Assembly: GCA_902782795.1 (NCBI GenBank)
Contig: CACZOT010000238.1
Location: 1 to 7,300, forward strand
Length of the DNA stretch: 7,300 nucleotides
From: an uncultured Eubacteriales bacterium
Lineage (GTDB): Bacteria > Bacillota > Clostridia > Christensenellales > Aristaeellaceae
Direction of reading: 5' to 3'
Made by a program: the position numbers and the translations under genes
The notes under the pieces: model-generated
The model's database searches: none
What the model was told of the DNA's origin: nothing
What the model saw: only the letters and a program-made list of their open reading frames with translations
In this document: positions 1 through 5,439 of the stretch, piece after piece
Layout of the letters: every line of letters starts with the position of its first letter
Numbering within the stretch: the first letter of the stretch is position 1

Positions 1-149
1 AAGGATTTGCCCTCCGAAGCGTGGCAGCTGGTGAGCATGATAACCCGCACGTTCTCACCCGAAAAGGAGAGGTTTGTGCACAGGGTGTTAACCGCCTCGT
101 CGCAAGCGTAGCTCAGCGCCGGGAAGCGGGTGATTTTCATTTCATTCAT
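1..149 (-). CDS. CpsD/CapB-type tyrosine kinase (N-terminal fragment)
   Basis: Only the first 49 codons lie in the window; the gene runs off the left edge. The visible protein has the usual opening of a Gram-positive bacterial tyrosine kinase of the CpsD/CapB/YwqD type: a short cytoplasmic lead, a helix in which the family carries its conserved Ala/Glu-rich segment (here SYACDEAVNTLCTNL), then a beta strand VRVIMLTS running into a P-loop, CHASEGKS. Known family members bind ATP there and phosphorylate their own C-terminal tyrosine cluster, controlling capsule or exopolysaccharide assembly through a CpsC partner. The P-loop is slightly unusual: family members usually have Pro and Gly or Asn before EGKS, here Ala-Ser. 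The ATG at 149 overlaps the cpsC stop (ATGA), with AGGAGG at 163-158, eight bases upstream, so translation is probably coupled. A second in-frame ATG at 140 is less well placed. The catalytic Walker A' and B motifs are not visible. Confidence 0.85.
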   Translation of the reverse strand, partial: MNEMKITRFPALSYACDEAVNTLCTNLSFSGENVRVIMLTSCHASEGKS

Positions 150-931
150 GCCTTTTTCCTCCTCGAGGTGCCGCGGCGGTCCTTCTTCATGTTTTCCTCA
201 AGCGGCACGACGGCGAGGGTGGCCAGGCCGGTGTACTTGCGGATATCATCGGAGGTCTTGTAGCGGTCGTCCAGGAGATAGAGGACAGTGACGATGCCGG
301 CGGCGAGGATGCCGCCCAGCAGGAAGCCGAGCATGATATTGCGCGTCCGGTTCGGGCTGACGGGGTTCGTCGGCACCAGGGCCACGGACATGATGCTGGG
401 CTTGTCGGTCGCCATCGTATCCGCGATATACGTACTGGCGACCTCGGCGTATTTGTTGGAAACTTGCGCGGCCTCCTCCGGGTCCGGAGAAGTAACCGTG
501 ATATCGAGCATGCGCGTGCCGGTGGGGTTGGTCACGGAGAGCATGCTGCGGATCTTGTTATAGGAATACGGGAGATCCAGGCCGGTGATGACCTGTTCGT
601 GCACCTCCCACATGCTGAAGACCTTGATATAATCGCTCGTCAGAGCGGAGCCGAGGTTCAGATCGGTCAGATTGATGGCGGAATCCTTGCGGCTGAGCAC
701 GTAGATCGTCGAAGTCGCTCGGTACAGGGGCGTCATGAAGCGGATGGTGACGATCGCGGCGATGAGAGCGCCGGCCAGAGCCGCTGCGACGATCTGCTTC
801 CAATACCCGAGAAGCCTGAAGAGCAAATCCACGAGGTCGATCTCCATCTCGGCCTCGTTCGCTCTGGGGGCGGGCTGGTTCGTCGCGGTGAGGCCCAGGG
901 GCCATTCCCTGGTCTTTTGTTGTTCGCCCAT
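146..931 (-). CDS. CpsC/Wzz-type polysaccharide chain-length regulator
   Basis: A 261-residue membrane protein of the Wzz/CpsC/CapA family, the activator of the CpsD kinase encoded next. It sets polymer length and helps export of capsular or exopolysaccharide across the membrane. After a polar N-terminal lead of about 28 residues comes the typical EIDLVDLLFRLLGYWK entry into membrane helix 1 (about 47-65). An extracellular domain of about 130 residues follows, then the proline motif PTNPVSPNR (187-195) just before membrane helix 2 (about 199-220), and a short basic cytoplasmic tail ending RRKKA. This two-helix layout without a fused kinase domain is the Gram-positive split form. ATG at 931 has GGAG (943-940) eight bases upstream. 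An internal Met29 nearer the Wzz core is an alternative start but has no comparable ribosome site. The stop overlaps the downstream kinase start, so the two form one operon. Confidence 0.9.
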   Translation of the reverse strand: MGEQQKTREWPLGLTATNQPAPRANEAEMEIDLVDLLFRLLGYWKQIVAAALAGALIAAIVTIRFMTPLYRATSTIYVLSRKDSAINLTDLNLGSALTSDYIKVFSMWEVHEQVITGLDLPYSYNKIRSMLSVTNPTGTRMLDITVTSPDPEEAAQVSNKYAEVASTYIADTMATDKPSIMSVALVPTNPVSPNRTRNIMLGFLLGGILAAGIVTVLYLLDDRYKTSDDIRKYTGLATLAVVPLEENMKKDRRGTSRRKKA

Positions 932-971
932 ATCTGCTTCTCCGTTCTGTGTTGTCGCTAAAGCGCGCCAT

Positions 972-1001
972 TGGAGGGCGGCGCGGCCGCGCCGCCCTCC
1001 A
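972..1001. repeat. 30-bp perfect GC-rich palindrome
   Basis: Bases 972-986 are the exact reverse complement of 987-1001, with no loop and no mismatch; the centre contains GCGGCCGC. It lies between the unknown secreted-protein gene (stop at 1022) and cpsC (start at 931). Neither side carries a T-run (minus strand continues AATGGCGCGC), so it is not a standard intrinsic terminator. As RNA it would fold into a very stable hairpin. It may be a transcript-protecting or attenuating stem between the genes, or a protein-binding site; the sequence alone does not decide. Confidence 0.85.
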
Positions 1002-1006
1002 TACCC

Positions 1007-1035
1007 ATTGTAAAGCGCTGTTTACTTGCTGACCA
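1007..1035 (-). promoter_or_regulatory. candidate promoter for cpsC-cpsD
   Basis: On the minus strand TGGTCA (1035-1030) is followed after 17 bases by TACAAT (1012-1007). These match TTGACA at four of six and TATAAT at five of six positions. It lies over the 3' end of the upstream secreted-protein gene. If used, transcription would begin near position 1000, which is the first base of the 30-bp palindrome. It could equally be chance, with cpsC-cpsD read through from upstream. Confidence 0.35.
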
Positions 1036-1609
1036 CGGCGATGAACTGATGGCCGGCTTCCTGGATGGCGGTGAGGGTCTCGGGCTCGAAGACGATCTCC
1101 ACGGAGCCGTCCTCGAGCCCGGTGCCTTCGAGCGCGGTCCAGGTGGCGGTGCCGTCTTCGGTGTTCGCGGCGCCGATCAGCACGGCGACCTTCTCGTCCT
1201 TCTCATAGGGGGTGGTGAAACCGACCTGCACGGTCACCTTGCCGAGGGCCTCGTCGTAGTTGGCAACGAGGATGCCGTTGAACTCGTTGACGTTGCCGGC
1301 CTTCTCGCCGATGATCTCCTCGAGGGTGACGACTTCGCCCTGCGGATTGCGCAGCTCGCCGAAGTACTCCTCAAAGTCCTTGGCTTCGCCGAGGGCCTTG
1401 ATGATGGCGTTGCCCAGCTCCACGAACTTCTCGTCCTTCTCGAACTCCTCGAGGGGCTTCACTTCGATCACAAGGCCGTTGCCGGGGATCTTGTTTTCGG
1501 GCTCGAAGGTGACGGTGATGAGGTCCTTGGTCTCCTTGCTGGGGGTGTCCGCCATGGCGAAGGACATCAGGCAGATCAGCGCAAGAACAACAGCGAAAAA
1601 CTTCTTCAT
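1022..1609 (-). CDS. secreted acidic protein of unknown function
   Basis: I do not recognise this 195-residue protein. It begins with a clear signal peptide: MKKFF, a hydrophobic core, and an Ala-Met-Ala site predicting cleavage after residue 20 (next residues DTPS). There is no lipobox cysteine and no second membrane segment, so it should be released or loosely held outside the membrane. The mature part is strongly acidic (many Glu/Asp, with Lys) and reads as alternating beta strands and short helices, for example LITVTFEPEN, GKVTVQVGFTTPY, GSVEIVFEPETL and HQFIAVVSK at the C terminus, suggesting a small beta-rich domain. The start is fixed by AGGAG nine bases before ATG 1609; an upstream extension to 1663 has no signal peptide. 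It lies 72 bases after the LCP gene and before cpsC, so a role in surface glycan assembly is a contextual guess only. Confidence 0.8.
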   Translation of the reverse strand: MKKFFAVVLALICLMSFAMADTPSKETKDLITVTFEPENKIPGNGLVIEVKPLEEFEKDEKFVELGNAIIKALGEAKDFEEYFGELRNPQGEVVTLEEIIGEKAGNVNEFNGILVANYDEALGKVTVQVGFTTPYEKDEKVAVLIGAANTEDGTATWTALEGTGLEDGSVEIVFEPETLTAIQEAGHQFIAVVSK

Positions 1610-1663
1610 GGGATAAAACTCCTTTCTTAATCCGCAGAGGGCTCGCGCCGGTCTGCATATCAT

Positions 1664-1683
1664 AAAACCCCGGAGAGGGTTTT
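1664..1683 (-). terminator. weak hairpin at end of the LCP gene
   Basis: A 7-bp stem (AAAACCC at 1664-1670 pairing with GGGTTTT at 1677-1683) with a 6-base loop starts within the LCP stop codon. On the minus strand the GGG is followed by TTTT, which is itself part of the stem. This resembles a weak or leaky intrinsic terminator that could lower read-through into the secreted-protein gene. The stem is short and AU-rich, so I hold it loosely. Confidence 0.4.
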
Positions 1684-2677
1684 ACTTCACTTCCTCGTAG
1701 AAGAGCTCCAGGACGGTCTTTTGCAGGGCATCCTGATCGACGTGGAACTCCTTGAACCCATCGCCGCCGACGGCATACTCCCCCGCCAGAGTGATGAACT
1801 CCGTCTCGTAATCGCGGGCGGCCCAAGCCTCGTTGATGAGGCGGCCCCGGGCCATGTCCGTGACGAGGTAGGGCGAGAGCGTATCGAAGAGACCGCCGAT
1901 GGCGTCCTTATCGTCGTGGAAACGGGCGCTCATCAGGCTGAAGAGCTCCGAGAGATACTCCTGCTGGCGGCGCATGCGGGCCTCGTTCGTGCCCACGCCG
2001 ATGGACCGGCGGCTGCGCACGAAAAGCTCGGCCTGATCGCCATGGAGGGTGACGGTCGCCCCAGGCGCCATGGAGGGATCAAAGGCAGAGAAATCGTCCT
2101 CGATGGTGACGGTGACACCGCCCGCCCAATCGTTTAGCGCGGCGATGCCGTCCAGGTTCATGGCGGCGTAGAAATCCACCGGCGCGCCCAGCAGCAGGTT
2201 GGAGACCGCGTCCGCGGTGAGCAGGCAGCTCTGTTCCCTGCCGTCGCCAAAGCCGTGCGAGAGGCAGATCTGCGCCGTGCGCACGCCGGATTTGTTCCCC
2301 AGCACGCCCAGGATGGTGATCGGCGTCATGGTATCGCGGTCGATCTGCACCTGGGCGACGCGCTTCCGGCCGCCGTCCACGACCAGCAGGCGGAGGAAAT
2401 CCGCCTGGCCGCCGTTGCGGTATCCGGTAACTTCGACGTCGCCATCGCGGTCCACACCCATGAGCAGGACCGTCGTCAGGTTGGCGCGGCGGCTGTAGGA
2501 CACGCCGTCCACCTCGATGGTATCGACGTGTCGGCCGCTGTATTCTCCGCGTGGCTCGGGCTTGGCGGTCTTCGCGTCCCACCACCTGAGCACCAGGTAC
2601 AGCCCCGAGGCCAGAGCGGCGATCACAAGGACGGCCGCGACCAGGGTCAGCCTGCTATCTCTCTTCTTATGCGTCAA
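1682..2677 (-). CDS. LytR-CpsA-Psr (LCP) family glycopolymer transferase
   Basis: A 331-residue LCP protein. The family moves lipid-linked glycopolymers (teichoic acids, capsule) onto peptidoglycan outside the membrane. A short basic N terminus (THKKRDSR) is followed by one membrane helix at about 9-31 and an extracellular domain from about residue 66. Motifs match the family: TTVLLMGVDRD (68-78), GGQADFLRLLVV (89-100) with the Asp expected to help bind metal, VQIDRDTMTPI (110-120) in place of the usual IPRDT, and RSRRSIGVGTNEARMRRQQEYL (221-242) with the Arg/Gln residues that hold pyrophosphate. About 80 residues beyond the LCP core are not assigned. The start appears to be TTG at 2677, with an imperfect GGGGG-type ribosome site about ten bases upstream; no ATG gives a better N terminus. 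It heads a group with the unknown secreted protein and cpsC-cpsD, consistent with capsule attachment. Confidence 0.88.
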   Translation of the reverse strand: MTHKKRDSRLTLVAAVLVIAALASGLYLVLRWWDAKTAKPEPRGEYSGRHVDTIEVDGVSYSRRANLTTVLLMGVDRDGDVEVTGYRNGGQADFLRLLVVDGGRKRVAQVQIDRDTMTPITILGVLGNKSGVRTAQICLSHGFGDGREQSCLLTADAVSNLLLGAPVDFYAAMNLDGIAALNDWAGGVTVTIEDDFSAFDPSMAPGATVTLHGDQAELFVRSRRSIGVGTNEARMRRQQEYLSELFSLMSARFHDDKDAIGGLFDTLSPYLVTDMARGRLINEAWAARDYETEFITLAGEYAVGGDGFKEFHVDQDALQKTVLELFYEEVK

Positions 2678-2719
2678 GACGAGGCTTCCCCCTTCCCAGA
2701 TAGCGGCATAGGCTACAGA

Positions 2720-2735
2720 TTAACCCAACTTAACC
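2720..2735. promoter_or_regulatory. TTAACC direct repeat in LCP leader
   Basis: TTAACC occurs at 2720-2725 and 2730-2735, separated by CAAC, giving a 10-base (one helical turn) period on the plus strand. It falls some 10-25 bases downstream of the expected transcription start of the LCP gene. In the same leader, minus-strand bases 2738-2732 and 2714-2708 can form a 7-bp stem with one G-U pair. The spacing would suit a dimeric regulator, but no regulator is identified. Confidence 0.35.
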
Positions 2736-2751
2736 TATACTACTGCGTATC

Positions 2752-2781
2752 ATTATACACCCTCCCCCTTTCCGTGCGCAA
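2752..2781 (-). promoter_or_regulatory. promoter of the LCP gene
   Basis: Minus strand TTGCGC (2781-2776), an 18-base spacer, then a perfect TATAAT (2757-2752). Expected start of transcription is near 2745, leaving a leader of about 70 bases before the TTG at 2677. It lies in the AT-richest stretch of the window, directly after the terminator of the nucleotidase gene. Confidence 0.65.
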
Positions 2782-2798
2782 TATTTTTTTCCTGATTT

Positions 2799-2816
2799 CT
2801 GTTACTCTTCCGTTAC
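2799..2816. promoter_or_regulatory. CTGTTAC/CCGTTAC direct repeat upstream of LCP promoter
   Basis: Two 7-base units, CTGTTAC (2799-2805) and CCGTTAC (2810-2816), are separated by exactly four bases, an 11-base period. This geometry, and part of the sequence, recalls PhoB boxes (CTGTCAT-N4-CTGTCAT), but the units point away from the LCP gene and lie about 18-35 bases beyond its -35. It is a candidate binding site only. Confidence 0.3.
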
Positions 2817-2834
2817 ATTGCGCGCATTCCCGCG

Positions 2835-2870
2835 AAAAAAGCCCGTCTCCCGCAAAAGCGGGAGACGGGC
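2835..2870 (-). terminator. intrinsic terminator of the nucleotidase gene
   Basis: A perfect 13-bp GC-rich stem (2841-2853 with 2858-2870), a four-base loop (TTTT on the minus strand) and a run of six T on the minus strand (2840-2835). It starts 26 bases after the nucleotidase stop and is the clearest terminator in the window. It separates the nucleotidase from the surface-polysaccharide genes. Confidence 0.93.
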
Positions 2871-2896
2871 GCGATGGTCTGGTTCACCGAAAGGGA

Positions 2897-4564
2897 TTAT
2901 TCCGCGGGAGCCTCTTCCACGGCGACGATGCGGCCTTCGCCGTAGGGGTTCTCGTACCCGGCGCCGATGACGCCGCCCAGAGTGCCGGTGATGTAATCGA
3001 TCAGCACCTGGTTGTCGAGCTTGACCTCATCCTGCAGGATGGTGCAGCCCGCGAACATGGAGTAGCCGTCGCCCTGGTTCTTGAGCATGTAGTTGTGGGA
3101 AGCCAGGGTGTAGGTCTTGTCGAGATCGAGCGGCTCGCCGCCGACCATGACGTTCTTGACGCGGTACTCGCCCGCCACGCCGGAGAACATGGTGTTCTCA
3201 TCCTGGGTGCAGGTGCTCTCGAGGTAGGTGTGGATCTCGTAGGTCAGGCCGGAGACCTGCAGGAAGCCGCCGTTCTCGCCGGGGACCGCGTGGGCGCCCC
3301 ACTCGAGCGCGTCGAGAATCTGCTGGCCAGTGACTTCGATCACGCACATGGCGTTGCCGAAGGGATGCACCTTGATGATATCGCCCATGGTGATATCGCC
3401 CGCGGGGATGGCCACGCGGATGCCGCCGCCGTTGACGAAGGCGATGTCCGCGCCGGACTGGTCGCGATAGGCGTCGGCGCACAGATCGCCGAGGTTGGTC
3501 TCCGCGCGGCGGACGATACGCACGGCCTTGCCGTTGGCGTCCACGGCCTCGGGATCATTGATGACCAGATCCACGGCGGTGGTGGCTACGACTTCGTCCA
3601 GCTGCTCGTTGAGCGCGCTGATGACGGTGGCGACCTCCTCGCCCACCTCGTTGGTCAGGCCGAGGAGCTCGGGCGCGGAGACCTTGTTGTTCCACATATA
3701 GACGCCGGCGGACAGCGTGCCGTCCTTGGCGATGCGCAGATAGCCGATGCCCTCGAGCTTGGTGCCGCAGGCGCTGCGGAGCACGTCCTCGCCGTCCTTG
3801 TTCTGCACGGTGGCCTGATAGGTATCATGGCTGTGTCCGTCCAGGAAGGCGTCGATGCCGGTGGTGTTGGCGATCACGTCGGCGTAGGTCCAGGGCTCGC
3901 ACTCGGTCTCGTTGCCCATATGGCCCATGACCACCACGTAATCGGCGCCGGCCTCGCGGGCGGAATCCACGGCGGTCTGCACGGCGTTGTAGACGCCCTC
4001 GCCGGTCTCATCCTGGAAGAAACCGTAGACGAAGTTGCCCTCGTCGTCCTGGAAGTAGCGCGGGGTGGAGCTCGTCAGGGTCTTCGGGGTGGTGACGCCC
4101 ACGAAGGCGATCTTCACGCCGTCGAATTCCTTGATGACGTAAGGCTCGAAGATCAGCTCGCCGCTCTTGTTGAAGTTGCAGCTGATGTAGGGGTACTCGG
4201 CCTTCTCGGTGAGCTCGAGGAAGCGCTCCATGCCATAATCGAACTCGTGATTGCCGGGGATGGCGACGTCGTAACCGACAGCGTTCATCAGGTACACCAT
4301 GGCCTCACCCTTGGTGACGGTGCCGATAGGCTCGCCCTGGATGGCGTCGCCGTCGTCCACGAGCAGGGTGTAGTTGCCCGCCGCCTCGAAGGCGTCGCGC
4401 ACGGCCTTGACGCCCGCCAGGCCGAAGCCCTGGTCGATGCCGCAGTGCATGTCGCTGGTGAAGAGGATGACCACATCCTGGCTCAGACCCGCTTCGGCGT
4501 CCGCGAAGGCGACGCCGCCGAGCACCATAGCCAGGGCCATGAGGAGAGCGAGAAGCTTCTTCAT
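2897..4564 (-). CDS. secreted bifunctional metallophosphatase/5'-nucleotidase
   Basis: A 555-residue UshA/YfkN-type enzyme that hydrolyses nucleotides or related phosphoesters outside the membrane, for nucleoside and phosphate salvage. A signal peptide (MKKLLALL..., cleavage probably after AFA at 21) is followed by the calcineurin-like domain with its metal ligands in order: TSDMH (D38, H40), DDGDAIQG (D73), PGNHEFDYG (N105, H106), MGHMGN (H215) and DGHSHD (H244, H246). The C-terminal 5'-nucleotidase domain starts near 325 and shows NLGDLCADA (357-365), NGGGIR (378-383), HPFGN (400-404) and NQGDGYSMF (496-504), which forms part of the nucleoside site. Length fits a soluble single-copy form. 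There is no C-terminal membrane segment, sorting signal or lipobox, so it is probably released. AAGGAG lies ten bases before ATG 4564. It has its own promoter and terminator, so it is likely monocistronic. Exact substrate cannot be told from sequence. Confidence 0.95.
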   Translation of the reverse strand: MKKLLALLMALAMVLGGVAFADAEAGLSQDVVILFTSDMHCGIDQGFGLAGVKAVRDAFEAAGNYTLLVDDGDAIQGEPIGTVTKGEAMVYLMNAVGYDVAIPGNHEFDYGMERFLELTEKAEYPYISCNFNKSGELIFEPYVIKEFDGVKIAFVGVTTPKTLTSSTPRYFQDDEGNFVYGFFQDETGEGVYNAVQTAVDSAREAGADYVVVMGHMGNETECEPWTYADVIANTTGIDAFLDGHSHDTYQATVQNKDGEDVLRSACGTKLEGIGYLRIAKDGTLSAGVYMWNNKVSAPELLGLTNEVGEEVATVISALNEQLDEVVATTAVDLVINDPEAVDANGKAVRIVRRAETNLGDLCADAYRDQSGADIAFVNGGGIRVAIPAGDITMGDIIKVHPFGNAMCVIEVTGQQILDALEWGAHAVPGENGGFLQVSGLTYEIHTYLESTCTQDENTMFSGVAGEYRVKNVMVGGEPLDLDKTYTLASHNYMLKNQGDGYSMFAGCTILQDEVKLDNQVLIDYITGTLGGVIGAGYENPYGEGRIVAVEEAPAE

Positions 4565-4617
4565 GAGGGAACCGCTCCTTTCTTTTGTCCGGAAAAAGGG
4601 AATGGATTGCCGCCAAA

Positions 4618-4646
4618 ATTATAGCATCCCCATTCCGTTTCCGCAA
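4618..4646 (-). promoter_or_regulatory. extended -10 promoter of the nucleotidase gene
   Basis: Minus strand TTGCGG (4646-4641), a 17-base spacer, then TGCTATAAT with a perfect -10 at 4623-4618 preceded by the extended -10 TG. Expected start is near 4611, giving a leader of about 47 bases to ATG 4564. The spacer is occupied by one arm of the hairpin that follows the HD gene, so promoter and terminator share sequence. Confidence 0.65.
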
Positions 4647-4655
4647 TGGGGATGC
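4624..4655 (-). terminator. hairpin terminator of the HD-domain gene
   Basis: An 11-bp perfect stem (4624-4634 with 4645-4655) and a 10-base loop begin eight bases after the HD gene stop. The following minus-strand sequence TATAATTTTGG is only moderately T-rich, so termination may be partial. The same bases carry the spacer and -10 of the next gene's promoter. Confidence 0.6.
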
Positions 4656-4663
4656 CCTTCTCT

Positions 4664-5188
4664 TTACAATTCGCGGACGTGCGTGGCGAGCATGTCCGCG
4701 TGGTGGGTCCAGAGGACGTTCGGGTAGCGGTGGATGGCGCGGGTGTAATCGTTCCACTCCTCGGCGGGAGTAAAGGCGCCCATGTGGTAGCGGACGCAGG
4801 CCACTTCCTCTTCCGTGAGGCGGCAGAGCGTCGAAAGCAGCATGACGCTCTTCTCGCCGTGGCCCTTGAGGAGGCTATCCTCGCGGTAGACGTACCCCTC
4901 CGGCCCGGCGGCGAACTGGTCCGCCTTGCACAGATCGTGAAAAAAACCGACGATCACCGGGCTCTCCGGCCGCCCCCAGACAAGGCCGTTGCGCTCGGTC
5001 AGCTCCGCGAGCAGGCGCGTCACCGTGAGAGAGTGGTCGAACAGGCCTCCCTCGTAGCTGCAGTGGTACACCGTCGAGGCGGGCGCGGTGAAAAAGCCGC
5101 GCTCTGTCAGGTATTCCTCGCACGAAAAAGGCAGTTTCGGCGCGATCTCCCTCCGGAACAGCTCCAGCCTCTCCTCCAGGGTCCGCAT
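4664..5188 (-). CDS. small HD-domain phosphohydrolase
   Basis: A 174-residue protein made of little more than one HD domain, the metal-dependent fold that cleaves phosphate esters of nucleotides or RNA. The metal-binding set is readable: H52 in YEGGLFDHSLTVTRLL, the signature HD in GFFHDLCKAD (H84, D85), H110 in LLKGHGEKS, H135 in RYHMGAF, and HHADMLA (H162-D165) near the C terminus. The GGLxxHS opening recalls the HD domain of the 3'-5' exoribonuclease YhaM, but the N-terminal OB-fold domain of that enzyme is absent, so its substrate is unknown. No signal peptide or membrane segment: cytoplasmic. I chose ATG 5188 because GGAGG (5199-5195) stands six bases upstream; the frame stays open to 5302, but only through the tandem repeat. 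It seems to be transcribed alone from a TGGTATAAT promoter about 35 bases before the start. Confidence 0.82.
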   Translation of the reverse strand: MRTLEERLELFRREIAPKLPFSCEEYLTERGFFTAPASTVYHCSYEGGLFDHSLTVTRLLAELTERNGLVWGRPESPVIVGFFHDLCKADQFAAGPEGYVYREDSLLKGHGEKSVMLLSTLCRLTEEEVACVRYHMGAFTPAEEWNDYTRAIHRYPNVLWTHHADMLATHVREL

Positions 5189-5222
5189 AGGTCTCCTCCC
5201 CTTCCCTATGGTTCTTTTTGAC

Positions 5223-5231
5223 ATTATACCA
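5223..5231 (-). promoter_or_regulatory. extended -10 promoter of the HD gene
   Basis: Minus strand TGGTATAAT, a perfect -10 with the extended TG, at the gene-proximal edge of the tandem repeat. No convincing -35 is present at 16-18 bases, which extended -10 promoters can tolerate. Transcription would start near 5216, about 28 bases before the HD gene ATG. Confidence 0.55.
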
Positions 5232-5361
5232 TGTTTGTCGGCGTGCCTTCCGTGGGCCCGCCGACACGGGATCCTTCGGATTCCTAAACTGGATGACACC
5301 ATGTTTGTCGGCGTGCCTTCCGGGGCCCGCAGACATGGAATCCTTCGGATTCCTAAACCGG

Positions 5362-5370
5362 ATTATACCA
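5362..5370 (-). promoter_or_regulatory. second TGGTATAAT extended -10 element
   Basis: An exact copy of the nine-base extended -10 at 5231-5223, placed at the distal end of the repeat array on the minus strand. It would give a longer HD-gene transcript, starting near 5355 and containing both repeat units as a structured leader. No clear -35 is seen. Confidence 0.4.
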
Positions 5371-5391
5371 CGTTTCCCGTCCCGGCGCACG

Positions 5392-5425
5392 AAAAGAGCG
5401 GGCCTGCCTTGCCGGCGGCCCGCTC
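5392..5425 (-). terminator. intrinsic terminator of carB-dapF
   Basis: A perfect 9-bp GC stem (5396-5404 with 5417-5425), a 12-base loop, and TTTT on the minus strand at 5395-5392. It begins 14 bases after the dapF stop codon and closes the carB-dapF transcript before the repeat region. Confidence 0.85.
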
Positions 5426-5439
5426 CTGCGCAGTCCGTA

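Larger units (their letters stand above)
5223..5375. repeat. tandem ~70-bp repeat with stem-loops
   Basis: Two near-identical units fill the gap between dapF and the HD gene: 5223-5292 (70 bp) and 5293-5361 (69 bp), followed by a short third start, ATTATACCACGTTT (5362-5375). Each unit holds a stem-loop centred on ATCCTTCGGAT (7-bp stem, 3-base loop at 5337-5353; the equivalent at 5268-5284 keeps pairing through a G-U), and a second inverted repeat, TGTCGGCG with CGCCGACA in unit 1, which has one mismatch in unit 2. Stem-loop conservation suggests function as RNA or a mobile or amplified intergenic element rather than protein. The outer copies carry TATAAT on the minus strand; in unit 2 this is TGTCAT. 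Confidence 0.85.

Noticed and set aside
972..1001. Intrinsic terminator after the secreted-protein gene
   Set aside because: The hairpin is strong but neither strand has a T-run after it.
971..1630. 219-residue plus-strand open frame opposite the secreted-protein gene
   Set aside because: The minus-strand reading has a signal peptide and an AGGAG site; the plus reading is repetitive Gly/Leu/Asp text typical of an antisense frame.
2678..2760. Riboswitch in the LCP leader
   Set aside because: Only a short stem with a G-U pair is foldable and no known aptamer core could be recognised.
2255..4624. 789-residue open frame on the plus strand opposite the nucleotidase
   Set aside because: It is the antisense of the well-supported nucleotidase and part of the LCP gene; its Gly/Ala/Val/His/Asp-rich text has no domain motif and follows from GC-biased codons on the other strand.
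5189..5302. N-terminal extension of the HD protein to an ATG at 5302
   Set aside because: It would translate the tandem repeat and pass over the TGGTATAAT promoter; ATG 5188 has a well-spaced GGAGG and begins just before the HD-domain sequence.
5223..5375. CRISPR array
   Set aside because: The units are directly adjacent with no unique spacers, there are only two, and no cas gene is present.
4875..5390. Minus-strand frame with a repeated 23-residue peptide (FRNPKD...SAGP)
   Set aside because: The periodic peptide is only the translation of the ~70-bp DNA repeat, and the frame then runs out of phase through the HD gene.
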